64,000 nucleotides of DNA, from contig CM055100.1 of assembly GCA_029204225.1 (NCBI GenBank), positions 19,260,341 to 19,324,340 on the forward strand, in the 5' to 3' direction. How positions within the stretch are numbered: position 1 is the stretch's first letter; each line of letters opens with the position of its first letter. The notes beneath the pieces were generated by a model that had not been told where the DNA came from, made no database searches, and saw nothing but the letters and a program-made list of their open reading frames with translations. Of the stretch, positions 51,201 through 57,420 are shown piece after piece. The translations under genes and the position numbers were made by a program. The DNA is from Diphasiastrum complanatum (lineage: Eukaryota > Streptophyta > Lycopodiopsida > Lycopodiales > Lycopodiaceae).

Positions 51201-52862
51201 TCCTTTACTCTCCTCTTTCGCAAGCTTCTTCTTACAATCCTTGATGAAGTGCCCATACCTTTTGCAATAATGGCACTCTTCTTTTGAGTGTTGACATTTT
51301 GACCTCCAACTAGCTTTTGCTCATCCTTGGAAGGAGGATTCCCCTTTCCATTTGACTTGCCTTTGCCCTTGCCTTTCGTGAAGAAAGCTTGATCTTGTTG
51401 AGCGTCACCCGCAAAGTTTTGCCTCGTTTGCTCCTCTTGAAGAAGCAGCCCAACAAGTTCATCAAAGGAGACTTGTTGTCCCCTAAGAGAGATACTCAAA
51501 GATGAAACAAATGGAAGATAAGATGAAGTTAATGAGTTGAGAGTAATGGAAACAAATTGAGCATCCTCAATTATCTCATCAATATTGAGAAGCTCCTCAC
51601 GAAGATCCTTGATCTTCGTCAAGTGATTGGTCACTTGATCCCCTTCTTGCATCTTCAACAAAGAAAGCTGATTTCTAAGATACACTACTCTTGTTGGATT
51701 TTTGACTCTATACACAGTATTAAGTGTATCCCACGCACTTTTAGATGTCTTACAAGACCTAATATGAGGTAAGATAGATCTTTTCACAGCAAGAGCAACC
51801 ATAGAATGTGCTTGTTTGTGCATCCCTTCTATCCCACTTCTTTTGTTCTTCCGAAGATGTAGAAGATGACGTTGATGATGATGATCCACGAGGTGTAGGA
51901 GGTGCCAAAGACGGAGGCCTTTCCTCATCACCATTGACCAAATCCCACAACCCTTTCGCTATGAGAAGATTCTTCATCATGTAACTCCACAAGGAGTAGT
52001 TTGTGCCATCCAATCGATCTTCACTAAACAAAGAACTGATAGCTTCCAATTCTTTAGCCATTACCTCCAACAAAATTTCAGCTTGTAGTAGATAGGAAAG
52101 AGAGCCTTTCCACAACCAAATCTACTCAAAAATTTGCAGCAAACAAAGAGCTGAAAGTAGGAGCACACGATGTCTTTCAATCTGCAACCAAAGTGCCCAA
52201 AAGATAATGGATAGATGGCTGTCTTTCTGCACAAGAAAACCAGCTTCTTGAAAATTAGGTTAGCTTCGATTGAAGCCTACACCAAAACCCAATTAGGAAG
52301 CCAAATATTGTGATCAACACACACTCCAATAGGGCTGTTGAAAGCACCCTACTGCTTGCTGAGAATCTGCAAATTTTCAGCCACAAGTTGACCTAACCCT
52401 GAATAGGGTTTGCTGAATTTTGGGCGCCCTCCTACACAAATGCAAACCTGAAAACAAAAACAGCAAGATAAGGAGGCATCACAACCAAAAATCAGTAGCA
52501 CGTTTTTGGGCGCCCTCCTCCAAACAAAACTTGCTGAAAACTGGTTGCATAAAAATCAGATTTGAGATTCTGATTTTTGGGTGCCAAAAATTGCTCCTCC
52601 AAGATCTCTGATGGCCGCCCTCCTTCAACCTGAAAAGAGACAAAAAAGATGATCCAAACTCCACTTGAAAAGATCAGCAAGATGCTGAAATTTCACAACA
52701 AAAAGCATAGAAGCTCCTCTTCTGGTAGGGCGCCAACAAACAAGCTTGCTGCAGATCCGGTAGCTCTGATACCATGTAGGAAAGCAAGAGTCAAGTCACC
52801 AAGATCTAGTTATCAATCAATCTCCACATAAAACAAGAGAGAAGAGGCTGGGCGCCCAACTC

Positions 52863-52898
<36 letters not shown>

Positions 52899-54883
52899 CA
52901 GCAACAAGAGCAATGGAGAGCAATGCTTAGCCAAACTGTAAAAATGGAATACACAATGAGCATCTAAGTACTCTTCCTGGATGTGACCAAATGCCACCAA
53001 ACCCTAAGGTTAACCACTTACTAAATGTAGGGCACCCCCAAAAGTCAAGATAGGGCCCCTAAACAAAATTAGACCCCTAAGGACCCACGAGTCAGTACAT
53101 GACCAAAATTGGGTCCAACTGAACTTAAGACAAACTTAAGATGGCCTAAATAACTATATACCCATGGTTACACAAATCTCGACCTTTTGGGTCAAAAGTA
53201 GCCTATGGATTAACTTTAGCATAGTCATTTATTTCTAACAGTTGTGAACACTAATTTAGTTTCAGCTTTCAGGCTTCAGCTTTTTAGAAGCAACAACGAA
53301 CTGTATTTAGTAGCAATTTATAAGATTTTAGAAACATTTTAGACATCATAGATATAACTTGACGTGTTTTCTAGCATTGCATCAAAAAAAAATGCAAAAA
53401 AAAAAAAAATTGCCGATTCTTTATGATTCTTTCAAGACGAACCCAGTTCAGAACCATGATTCATGTCGATTCTAACAATTCTAAGGTCGGTTTTGAACCG
53501 GGTAGTTTGGATACCATGACTAGTGGGGATGCAACCATGCATGTGCATATCTCGATTCTCCAGAGTCCACATGGACTTGTCACCTGTCACCATAATATCA
53601 TGACACTTGGGAATGATGCATACAACCATGCATTTACAATGTGAATTTATGTGTGCCTAGAAGTTGTGCATGGCTCAAGACAAGTTATATCACAAGATCT
53701 CTCGAAGACAGTATGAAAATCACAACAATGACACTAAACTTTGCAACTTAATAGCCAACTAATAGAGAGAAACTTAATGATCCCATAAAATGAAAAATTG
53801 AAATATTTTTGTTTAAACTAGATATTATTGTGTAGAATGATGACTAGTGCCACAATAAGGAACAAGAGGAACAAGACACTATTGTGTGAATTGGATACAA
53901 GAAGAAAAGTTACCTACTTGAAAAAATGTAACTTGGAGCCTATGATTTATGTGGAGTTCGCAGTGTAAAATCTTCAATGTGAAGATTATCTTGGACATGT
54001 GTCTACGATGGCATAGAAGTGGGTCTTGAGAAAATCCAATTTATCTTAGTGGCCTATTCCTAGTGATATGGAAGGAGCTAGGAATAATGGCTATTGGAAG
54101 AAGAAAAGTGGATATCATTGTCCAATCTATGAGCATAGTTGCTAGCAATGTTTGTGCCTTGAAAACTTGTAGACTTTACTTGTATGTTGATGTACCAATA
54201 ATATTTAAGGTTTAGGGTTAACTTCTATCAAAACCAAGCTGAGTTTAGCCTGCATCAAACGAGGGAGGACAAAACAAATTGGGAAAAACACAATAAGTCT
54301 ACAATCAATACCCAATATAGAAGGGTAAGAGGTGTAATGGGGTACAAGCATTGGTAATACTTACTGCAATGACGGGGTCCTCATGCGTTACTTGAGACAA
54401 AAGCAACCTTATCCACTCCACAAATGCTCTGGCACTGGGTTTGCTGCCCTCGTAGCACAAAGGATGTACGTCAACTAGAAACACCCTCTTTCTTCTTTTT
54501 CGGCCATCTTGCAAGAAGGCTGTGCTACATTCAGTTTGTTCACTCTGGCCTGCATCTACGGTCTGTGTCGCATGAGCTCGGAATCTTCGAGCCCTAATCC
54601 CAGCCCTTTCAATCCAATCTCTACGACCAAACGTTGAATGCATGAAAGACTGATAAACAGCTGCACCAGCACCAGAATTACGATCCTCAGCTTCAAGTGC
54701 CTGGAAAGCTGCCACACCCACCCTGCAAGGCTGGGAAATAAAGCTGAGACTGCTCTTGCCATGATACTCCACACAAGGATGAATGCGCTCTTGATCTGCA
54801 GCAAATGCAATGGCGCTGCCAACGCTGGAGCTACACAAGGCTAATGGTGATGGCGATCGAGAGGAAGAGCACAGGAAAGCCAT
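13122..54883 (-). CDS. Organellar PolI-type 5'-3' exonuclease, five exons
   Basis: The whole coding region can be read on the minus strand: exons 54883-54365, 41186-40995, 36414-36180, 15527-15305 and 13257-13122, 1305 bases, 434 residues. All four introns are GT-AG with matching phases (0, 0, 1, 2). The protein is the 5'-3' exonuclease (FEN-like) domain of bacterial DNA polymerase I as a stand-alone enzyme, which cuts flaps and removes RNA primers from double-stranded DNA. Expected metal ligands are present: D138 (FLVDVHP), D176 (MDGEKG), E245/D247/D248 (EAEADD context), D270/D272 (SPDMDF), D321/D324 (GDRTD). The helix-hairpin-helix GFGHKTA is at 335-341. The Ser-rich N-terminus looks like a chloroplast or mitochondrial transit peptide. 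Plants carry such proteins as organellar exonucleases. Introns of 13.2, 4.6, 20.7 and 2.0 kb are loaded with mobile elements, yet no exon is damaged. Confidence 0.93.
13258..15304 (-). other. Intron 4 of the exonuclease gene (2,047 bases)
   Basis: Bounded by GTTAGT (15304 downward) and ATCAG (13258). AT-rich with no recognisable element; the short open frames inside have no family signature. Confidence 0.85.
15305..15527 (-). CDS. Exonuclease gene, exon 4 (helix-hairpin-helix)
   Basis: It starts after TGTGTGCAG and ends AAAG before GTTAGT. It encodes [12 protein letters not shown] with the two C-terminal metal aspartates, then the DNA-binding helix-hairpin-helix [20 protein letters not shown] and [16 protein letters not shown]. 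The entry phase of 1 fits the single C left by exon 3 and makes an Arg codon. Confidence 0.93.
17987..18178 (+). mobile_element. tRNA-derived SINE with LINE-like 3' tail and (CT)n end
   Basis: The head 17987-18058 folds as a complete tRNA cloverleaf: 7-bp acceptor GGGCGGA/TCTGCCC, D arm, anticodon stem TCTCA/TGAGG with loop TCTGGTA (anticodon TGG), 6-base variable region, T arm CTGGG/CCTAG. RNA polymerase III A box TAGCTTAGTGG is at 17994-18004 and B box GGTTCGAATCC at 18038-18048. A 30-base body follows, then the tail gtaccctcgggtac (hairpin, 18089-18102), cctacaaaacattaataaag and (CT)n. The tail matches the 3' end of the LINE at 22766-22869 almost base for base. No target duplication was found. 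Confidence 0.8.
18187..18993 (+). mobile_element. 5'-truncated LINE copy
   Basis: Translation of 18270-18784 aligns with the C-terminus of the longer LINE downstream: RVSSHQL-IETGR, VC-LCSLG and [14 protein letters not shown] correspond to similar words at 22040-22200. One in-frame stop lies near 18340. It ends in its own variant of the 3' hairpin, gtgcctttgggcac (18973-18986). Everything upstream of the ORF2 C-terminal zinc motif is missing, the usual result of incomplete reverse transcription. Confidence 0.75.
19012..20001 (+). pseudogene. LINE ORF1 remnant
   Basis: 19012-19488 encodes a Ser/Thr/Asn-rich peptide with a basic start ([13 protein letters not shown]). After a stop, the frame resumes with heptad-like Leu/Glu/Lys sequence (about 19500-19680), a second stop, and 19702-20001 with [18 protein letters not shown] and [17 protein letters not shown]. 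Position and coiled-coil character fit the nucleic-acid-binding first ORF of a LINE. No zinc knuckle or RRM is seen. Confidence 0.55.
20053..22366 (+). pseudogene. LINE ORF2 remnant (endonuclease, RT thumb, zinc motif)
   Basis: The AP-endonuclease-like domain is at 20053-20900: GVWNCNG, the catalytic-site ETH, GDFNAG and SDH blocks, interrupted by stops near 20442 and 20624. Near 21190 the sequence jumps into the RT thumb ([19 protein letters not shown]). It continues with [23 protein letters not shown] and a C-terminal CCHC-like motif [20 protein letters not shown], ending at 22366. RT motifs including the catalytic Asp pair are missing, so it cannot act alone. The terminal CxxC...H/R...CPxY form is not the zf-RVT seen in common plant L1 elements and hints at another clade. 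Confidence 0.8.
22766..22779 (+). promoter_or_regulatory. LINE 3'-tail hairpin (RT recognition candidate)
   Basis: Perfect stem GTACC/GGTAC with CTCG loop, 20 bases before the (CT)n tail. The SINE has the identical hairpin (18089-18102). The truncated LINE has GTGCC/GGCAC with TTTG loop (18973-18986), so the stem is preserved by a paired change. Confidence 0.7.
22870..22926 (+). repeat. Three tandem copies of an 18-20-base unit
   Basis: The phrase cagcgatggtgctcc occurs three times between the LINE (CT)n end and the chromovirus insertion site. Confidence 0.85.
22933..23607 (+). repeat. 5' LTR of chromovirus
   Basis: 675 bases. It contains two copies of a ~55-base block (23154-23208, 23233-23287), each with an imperfect dyad ctcaYtgggac/gtccaRtg. 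It has perfect palindromes GTGACACGTGTCAC (23147-23160) and TGACACGTGTCA (23273-23284) with the ACGTG core bound by plant bZIP/bHLH factors. Confidence 0.95.
23610..23621 (+). other. Chromovirus primer binding site (initiator-Met tRNA)
   Basis: TGGTATCAGAGC, two bases after the LTR end. Confidence 0.95.
24171..25235 (+). pseudogene. Chromovirus Gag
   Basis: The first good ATG is at 24171 ([12 protein letters not shown]). The Retrotrans_gag domain (about residues 75-230) includes [27 protein letters not shown] and [15 protein letters not shown] Lys/Gly/Gln-rich basic linker follows, then a knuckle [13 protein letters not shown] with only three residues between the second Cys and His (normal is four). 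The reading then diverges from the protease frame, so a small deletion or frameshift has hit the zinc knuckle and ended the polyprotein at 25235. Gag forms the particle and binds the element RNA. Confidence 0.85.
25169..28293 (+). pseudogene. Chromovirus Pol (protease, RT, RNase H, integrase)
   Basis: Three successive frames. 25169-26293: aspartic protease ([11 protein letters not shown]) and the RT start ([17 protein letters not shown]), ended by a one-base insertion near 26291. 26286-26600: RT centre with [10 protein letters not shown] and active site FVDDIL. 26557-28293 follows a frameshift at an A-rich run near 26590: connection ([13 protein letters not shown]), RNase H (DTDASD, FTDHDTL), integrase zinc HHCC ([10 protein letters not shown]...CFKCQ) and core ([33 protein letters not shown]). 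All catalytic blocks are recognisable, so the only damage is small indels. It copies the element RNA and inserts the DNA. Confidence 0.92.
28268..28753 (+). pseudogene. Chromovirus integrase C-terminus with chromodomain
   Basis: Separated from Pol by a one-base deletion near 28262. It encodes the GPY-like module ([26 protein letters not shown]) and then a chromodomain ([18 protein letters not shown]) that ends at the TGA at 28751. Chromodomains guide chromovirus integration to marked chromatin, which assigns this element to the chromovirus branch. The stop abuts the polypurine tract at 28752-28765. Confidence 0.9.
28752..28765 (+). other. Polypurine tract of chromovirus
   Basis: GAGGAGGGAAGGGA directly before the 3' LTR; primer site for plus-strand DNA synthesis. 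Confidence 0.9.
28766..29442 (+). repeat. 3' LTR of chromovirus
   Basis: 677 bases, close copy of 22933-23607. The first ACGTG palindrome is broken here (gtgacaagtgtcac), while the second survives. Confidence 0.95.
29450..30113 (-). pseudogene. Fossil ORF: Pro/Ala/Ser-rich then coiled-coil
   Basis: One minus-strand frame from ATG 30113 ([12 protein letters not shown]) runs about 215 codons with only two stops (near 29912 and 29717). The N-terminal half is Pro/Ala/Ser-rich with a duplicated [12 protein letters not shown]-like phrase. The C-terminal half has regular Leu/Ile heptads ([29 protein letters not shown]). This layout resembles the ORF1 or Gag-like first protein of a retroelement, but no diagnostic motif is present. 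It ends near the chromovirus insertion site and may be truncated there. Confidence 0.45.
30195..30390. repeat. (AG)n array and interrupted (TG)n arrays
   Basis: (AG)n at 30195-30226, then (TG)n blocks at about 30270-30292, 30305-30326 and 30359-30384, separated by tttgacaa words. Low complexity; no gene. Confidence 0.9.
30548..34254 (+). pseudogene. hAT-1 transposase gene (BED, DUF659, dimerisation), multi-exon
   Basis: Exon 1 (30548 to about 30797) encodes a BED zinc finger ([24 protein letters not shown]) with one in-frame TAG. Exon 2 (31177-31523): [20 protein letters not shown]. Exon 3 (31804-31999): DUF659, [19 protein letters not shown], with a second TAG. Exon 4 from 32151: VVTDNATNC and [14 protein letters not shown]. 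Later exons are near 32695-32890 and 32990-33210, the hAT dimerisation region is at 33362-33650 ([20 protein letters not shown]), and an acidic tail ends at 34254. The exon 2/3 junction is in phase with GT-AG borders, so this is a genuine split gene with two stops. It lies in host intron 3, antisense. Terminal inverted repeats were not found. Confidence 0.85.
34570..35145 (+). pseudogene. Copia-3 pol fragment
   Basis: A coherent frame at about 34575-34755 ends [13 protein letters not shown], the linker normally between copia integrase and RT. After a deletion, RT resumes with [19 protein letters not shown] (34914-34970), then RNase H end-like sequence, and finally the polypurine tract aagggggag next to an LTR. 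Most of RT and RNase H is missing and frames are broken. It follows the hAT-1 3' end directly. Confidence 0.65.
35146..35514 (+). repeat. 3' LTR of Copia-3 (end uncertain)
   Basis: Starts TGTTGGAATTCGATGC right after the polypurine tract. A CA end near 35514 is a guess, as there is no partner LTR. The 35515-36179 stretch holds nothing recognised. Confidence 0.5.
36180..36414 (-). CDS. Exonuclease gene, exon 3 (catalytic core)
   Basis: The acceptor CCGTGCAG precedes 36414 and the donor GTAAGA follows 36180. It encodes [13 protein letters not shown] and [15 protein letters not shown], carrying five of the metal ligands (E245, D247, D248, D270, D272), then [12 protein letters not shown]. It ends one base into an Arg codon that exon 4 completes. 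Confidence 0.94.
36415..40994 (-). other. Intron 2 of the exonuclease gene (4,580 bases)
   Basis: Donor CCT|GTATGT (40994), acceptor GTGCAG (36415). Apart from a decayed LINE piece at about 38255-38960, nothing is recognised in 36415-38254 or 38961-40994. Confidence 0.88.
38255..38960 (+). mobile_element. Decayed LINE reverse transcriptase fragment
   Basis: The frames [13 protein letters not shown] (a Glu-Asp-Asp version of the AxDD RT active site), [19 protein letters not shown] and EYSYL occur in the order of RT palm and thumb. [14 protein letters not shown] resembles the following connection region. Many stops and frame changes make this an old copy. The family cannot be fixed; similarity to the LINE at 18996-22869 is only general. 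Confidence 0.5.
40995..41186 (-). CDS. Exonuclease gene, exon 2
   Basis: Acceptor TTGCAACAG before 41186; donor GTATGT after 40995; 64 whole codons. It encodes [20 protein letters not shown], containing the second metal Asp (D176) and the YKAKR block that contacts the 5' end of substrate in the family, a Gly/Ser/Tyr repeat ([11 protein letters not shown]) and [11 protein letters not shown]. Phase 0 on both sides. Confidence 0.94.
42204..43402 (-). pseudogene. Gypsy-2 Gag and protease remnant
   Basis: The Gag core is at 43402-42995 ([40 protein letters not shown]). The CCHC knuckle [14 protein letters not shown] is near 42930. The aspartic protease follows with [16 protein letters not shown] (about 42715-42670). 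A frameshift near 42520 then leads to the RNase-like linker with [10 protein letters not shown] and ends at 42204. Frames change twice, so it is inactive. The single knuckle and DSGSTH motif fit chromovirus-like gypsy elements. Confidence 0.8.
43505..43516 (-). other. Gypsy-2 primer binding site (initiator-Met tRNA)
   Basis: TGGTATCAGAGC on the minus strand, one base from the LTR. Confidence 0.9.
43518..44030 (-). repeat. 5' LTR of Gypsy-2
   Basis: On the minus strand it starts TGTTACGGCCC at 44030 and ends near 43518 (...GGGGGACGTTTTA), a partial inverted match to the start. It contains repeated catgca/tgcatg words. No second LTR survives. Confidence 0.65.
44041..46805 (+). pseudogene. hAT-2 transposase remnant (DUF659 and dimerisation)
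   Basis: 44071-44275: [20 protein letters not shown] and [12 protein letters not shown], the DUF659 start, closing at a GTGAGT donor. About 44460-44635: [20 protein letters not shown] and [20 protein letters not shown]. About 45225-45420: [13 protein letters not shown] and [14 protein letters not shown]. About 45555-45770: [13 protein letters not shown] with stops. 45822-46020: dimerisation [20 protein letters not shown]. An acidic Ser/Glu tail follows to about 46760. The BED exon is missing, cut by the Gypsy-2 LTR. It is the same family as hAT-1, but the NVLQ|VITDN site has no intron here. Confidence 0.8.
47280..47698 (-). repeat. 3' LTR of Copia-2
   Basis: 419 bases, TGTAGGAAAG to TTTCTAACA on the plus strand. 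It is shorter than its partner through a deletion of about 32 bases (near 47440) and a shorter (GA)n. Confidence 0.93.
47699..47706 (-). other. Copia-2 polypurine tract
   Basis: AAGGAGGG on the minus strand, touching the 3' LTR. Confidence 0.85.
47707..51173 (-). pseudogene. Copia-2 Pol (protease, integrase, RT, RNase H)
   Basis: Protease at 51173-50838 ([12 protein letters not shown]). The 595-codon frame 50805-49018 holds integrase zinc (HARFGHLNF...CEGCILGK), core ([23 protein letters not shown]) and the RT start ([12 protein letters not shown]). The next frame, 49160-48615, has [20 protein letters not shown] and [12 protein letters not shown]. 48675-47683 has active site [10 protein letters not shown], RNase H (SSEAEYRAI) and the end [12 protein letters not shown]...LFTKALP. 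Frameshifts lie near 50835, 49090 and 48660, each small. Domains are otherwise full length. It reverse-transcribes and integrates the element; in this copy the polyprotein is broken. Confidence 0.92.
51180..52061 (-). pseudogene. Copia-2 Gag
   Basis: ATG at 52061 ([20 protein letters not shown]). A Ser-rich insertion ([11 protein letters not shown]) is followed by a frameshift near 51850. The UBN2 domain ([32 protein letters not shown]) continues to about 51330. After another frameshift the knuckle [14 protein letters not shown] appears near 51285-51240. It is the particle protein and is inactive here through two indels. Confidence 0.85.
52763..52774 (-). other. Copia-2 primer binding site (initiator-Met tRNA)
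   Basis: TGGTATCAGAGC on the minus strand, directly abutting the LTR. The leader 52062-52762 repeats gggcgccctcct-like words and has no ORF of note. Confidence 0.92.
52775..53240 (-). repeat. 5' LTR of Copia-2
   Basis: 466 bases. It contains (GA)n at about 52865-52894 and the ~32-base segment near 52957-52988 that is absent from the 3' LTR. Confidence 0.95.
53246..53520 (+). other. Probable hAT-2 3' flank beyond Copia-2
   Basis: An A-tract followed by gccgattcttt and several gattc/gaacc words resembles the sequence after hAT-1 (34440-34540, which also has A-tract then gccgattcttt). It is likely the shared 3' subterminal region of the hAT family; the exact end is not resolved. Confidence 0.4.
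54365..54883 (-). CDS. Exonuclease gene, exon 1 (transit peptide and first metal Asp)
   Basis: ATG at 54883 in the context GAGAGAGCATGGC, 173 codons, donor GTAAGT. The N-terminus ([20 protein letters not shown]) is Ser-rich and almost free of acidic residues, as organelle transit peptides are. About 130 residues precede the conserved domain, which begins [20 protein letters not shown] and ends at DPVIA. No earlier in-frame ATG was considered necessary because the transit-like start fits. Confidence 0.92.
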
Positions 54884-54912
54884 GCTCTCTCCTCCCTCTC
54901 TCTCCCAGCAAG
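54884..54912 (-). promoter_or_regulatory. GA-rich leader of the exonuclease gene
   Basis: The minus strand reads GGGAGAGAGAGGGAGGAGAGA just before the ATG, a purine-rich 5' leader common in plants (GAGA/Y-patch type). No TATA box could be assigned with confidence upstream. Confidence 0.4.
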
Positions 54913-55202
54913 GTCAGCAGACTGCTGAAGGTACTCCTTTCTATACGTCGAGGGTTCGAATCTATTCAATCACATGAAGGCCTTTTTAGGCTTTTGGTTA
55001 TGGAAGGCAGGAGTATTTGATGGGATCTTATGCTTTCCAACTCAGCCACCCAAAGCAGTGGATGGATGGGGTGTTATGGGGGCGGGGAAGGTCACCCTCC
55101 TACGTTGTTCCGCTAGGGGAAGGGCCTTATCCCAAGGCCGAAGGTGGAATGGCTGAGGCCGTGAATTTTTTTAAGCGAAAGGTCATGTAAAAAAAAGTAC
55201 AT

Positions 55203-55245
55203 TTTTTTTATATGCACCTTTCGGATCCAGGTGCATGTAAAAAAA
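55203..55245. repeat. 17-base inverted repeat upstream of the exonuclease gene
   Basis: Arms tttttttatatgcacct (55203-55219) and aggtgcatgtaaaaaaa (55229-55245) pair with one mismatch around a 9-base loop. A further catgtaaaaaaaa/ttttttttatatg pairing lies just upstream. 54913-55202 and 55246-56637 hold nothing else recognised. Confidence 0.7.
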
Positions 55246-56637
55246 TTTCAAAAAAAAAATAGAGCCTCAAAGATTTTGTTGTGGGAGGTGCCTCCATTTT
55301 TTTCACAAAAACGAAAAAACTGATTTTACAAACCCTTGACCTCATGTTTGAAAGTCAAGCGCCATAGTTGAAAGTCGAGGGCCATACCGCTGCCTTATTA
55401 AGATAGTCAAAAGAGAAAATTTTCTTTCCTATACACGGCCCATGGGGCATGGGATACTTCAACTACACCCAAATTTTGGGAAGTAATGTGTCACACCACT
55501 GATCCAACACCGATTTTTTTTTATGGTGCTATTTGTCAAATATTGAATGGATGTCCTACAAGTTGCAAACAACGTATTGATATGCCAAATTTAGAATAAA
55601 CAATGCTGAGAGTTTTAATTTTGTTAGCTTTGTTATGATAGTTGTAAGCTATTGTCCAGAAGATGATTAGTTTCTCGCATCTATCACGTGAGTTTTGAGC
55701 ACAAAAATGCATTTTTTTTAAATCTTTTCAAAGTGCAATCTTTTATTTTTTTCATTTTTCAAGATCTCTAAGTTTGATTGTACCCATGCATGCCAAAGCT
55801 TTTCATAATCTTTCATATCATTGTGTGTCATTGATCTTTATGGATCCAAGTCTAAATACTCCTATTACTACTGATGTCATGTTTAGCTAATGAGTTAGTT
55901 TGAATTAGGGTGAGACATCACCAAGAAACTAAGAACAAGTAATATTTGCCAAAGATCAAAACCGTAAATGTGATATTTGCCACATCATATTCAGTTATAA
56001 CTATGAACCATTTATGGAAGTGTTCATGAAGTTTGTATATCAAACTAGGATGAATTTGAAGAGGTTTGTGTTAGAATTATTAGCAAATCTCCACTTTGTG
56101 AATGGGATGCTCTTCAAGAGAAAAAAAAAAAAAATCACACTGGTCGTAACTTCCAATTACAATTACAATTACAAAATGTGCCAACTACCCTAAAGGTGAG
56201 CTAAGGAAATAATTCAAAATGCTATAGTAACTAAGTGTTTTAAAATTGTGCAAGAGTATGTGACAAAATATTGTAAAATATTGGTTAGCTTTAAAATCAC
56301 AAGGAAACATTGGCAAAAGAAAGATATTAAAGGAGACTAGTAAGGTGAAAAAAGAAAACAATATTGCTTTTAGGAGAATAACATAAATCTTTGCATGAGG
56401 AGCTCATATAATAATCCAAGTCCTTTTGGAGAAAACTTTTGCATATAAGGCACTACAAGGAAAAGTGGAAGAGTAAATCATTTGTTGATTAATCTCAAAA
56501 TTGGAGTTGCAGTACTTGCCTATATGTTTTCGTTTGAGGACTTTGGAGAAGAAACTAGGTGGTGAGTTCTCTTGTTTCAGCTAGTTTATCTAGCATGCAA
56601 TCTACACTCTATTGGCCTTAATCATTTTCTGATAGGG

Positions 56638-56815
56638 TGATAGAACGTGAACAGAGAAGAGAGAAAGAAATACTTGCAGAACGACTCTCTCATTATTATG
56701 GGCTGCTATGTGCAAGAACAACCTGAAAGAATGTAAATGCTAAATTATAATCACAGCTCAATCGCTTTGCCCAATAGGATCTTTAGAGAGACAAGTGGGG
56801 ACTTAATTTCCAACA
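56638..56815 (-). repeat. 3' LTR of Copia-4 (short)
   Basis: On the minus strand it begins TGTTGGAAATTAAG at 56815 after the polypurine tract AAGGGGGAC and plausibly ends TCTATCA at 56638 (178 bases). There is no partner LTR, so the far end is tentative. Confidence 0.5.
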
Positions 56816-57420
56816 GTCCCCCTTAAGGCCACGGTTGGTGCCTTGGTATCTTTGTCAGGTTCAGCATGTTGAAAAACTTTTGATGCTTTGATCTTGGGAA
56901 GCGTTTTGGTGAAGATGTCTACAACCATTTCTGTAGTGGAGCGGCATTGAAGGATCACTTGCCCTGAGAAAACTTTCTCCCGAATGAAATGATATTGGAT
57001 TTCTATGTGCTTAGACTTGCCATGAAATCTGGGATTCAGCGACAATGAAATACAACTCAAGTTGTCACACAGAATGGTGGTAGCATTTGAACTGAGTGTG
57101 ATGTAGGTCGTGAAGCAATAACCTGATCCATATAGCTTCTTTTGAAGCTTGACATGTTGTGATGTACCATGCCTCTGTCGAAGAAAGCACGACTGATTTG
57201 CTTCCTCGAGTTCCACGAAATAGGTCCCCCTGCCAAATAGAAATAGAACCTGGAGGTAGATTTTCTAGTGGAGACTGTTCCTCCCCAATCTGAGTCGAAG
57301 TAGCCTCGTAGGACGAGTGGGTCGATAGCATTTCCATCATAACACATAATGTGATCTAAACTTCCCTGAATATATCTCATTACTCTCTTTAATGCTTTCC
57401 AATGAGAGATCCTAGGATTA
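56816..57420 (-). pseudogene. Copia-4 RNase H fragment
   Basis: [35 protein letters not shown] and SLSSTEAWYI mark the copia RNase H domain, followed by HIEIQYHFIREKV and VDIFTKTLPK at the C-terminus. Frameshifts occur near 57200 and 57070. All upstream domains are missing, leaving only the 3' end of the element. Confidence 0.8.

Larger units (their letters stand above)
47280..53240 (-). mobile_element. Copia-2: complete Ty1/copia element with TSD GTTGT
   Basis: LTRs at 52775-53240 (5') and 47280-47698 (3') on the minus strand, flanked by GTTGT at 47275-47279 and 53241-53245. Primer site, Gag, protease, integrase, RT, RNase H and polypurine tract are all present in copia order. It sits in host intron 1, sense to the gene, and interrupts the 3' part of hAT-2. 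Confidence 0.96.
41187..54364 (-). other. Intron 1 of the exonuclease gene (13,178 bases)
   Basis: Donor GCA|GTAAGT (54364), acceptor CAACAG (41187). It carries a truncated gypsy element, hAT-2 and the complete Copia-2. The segments 41187-42203 and 53521-54364 show nothing recognisable. Confidence 0.88.
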
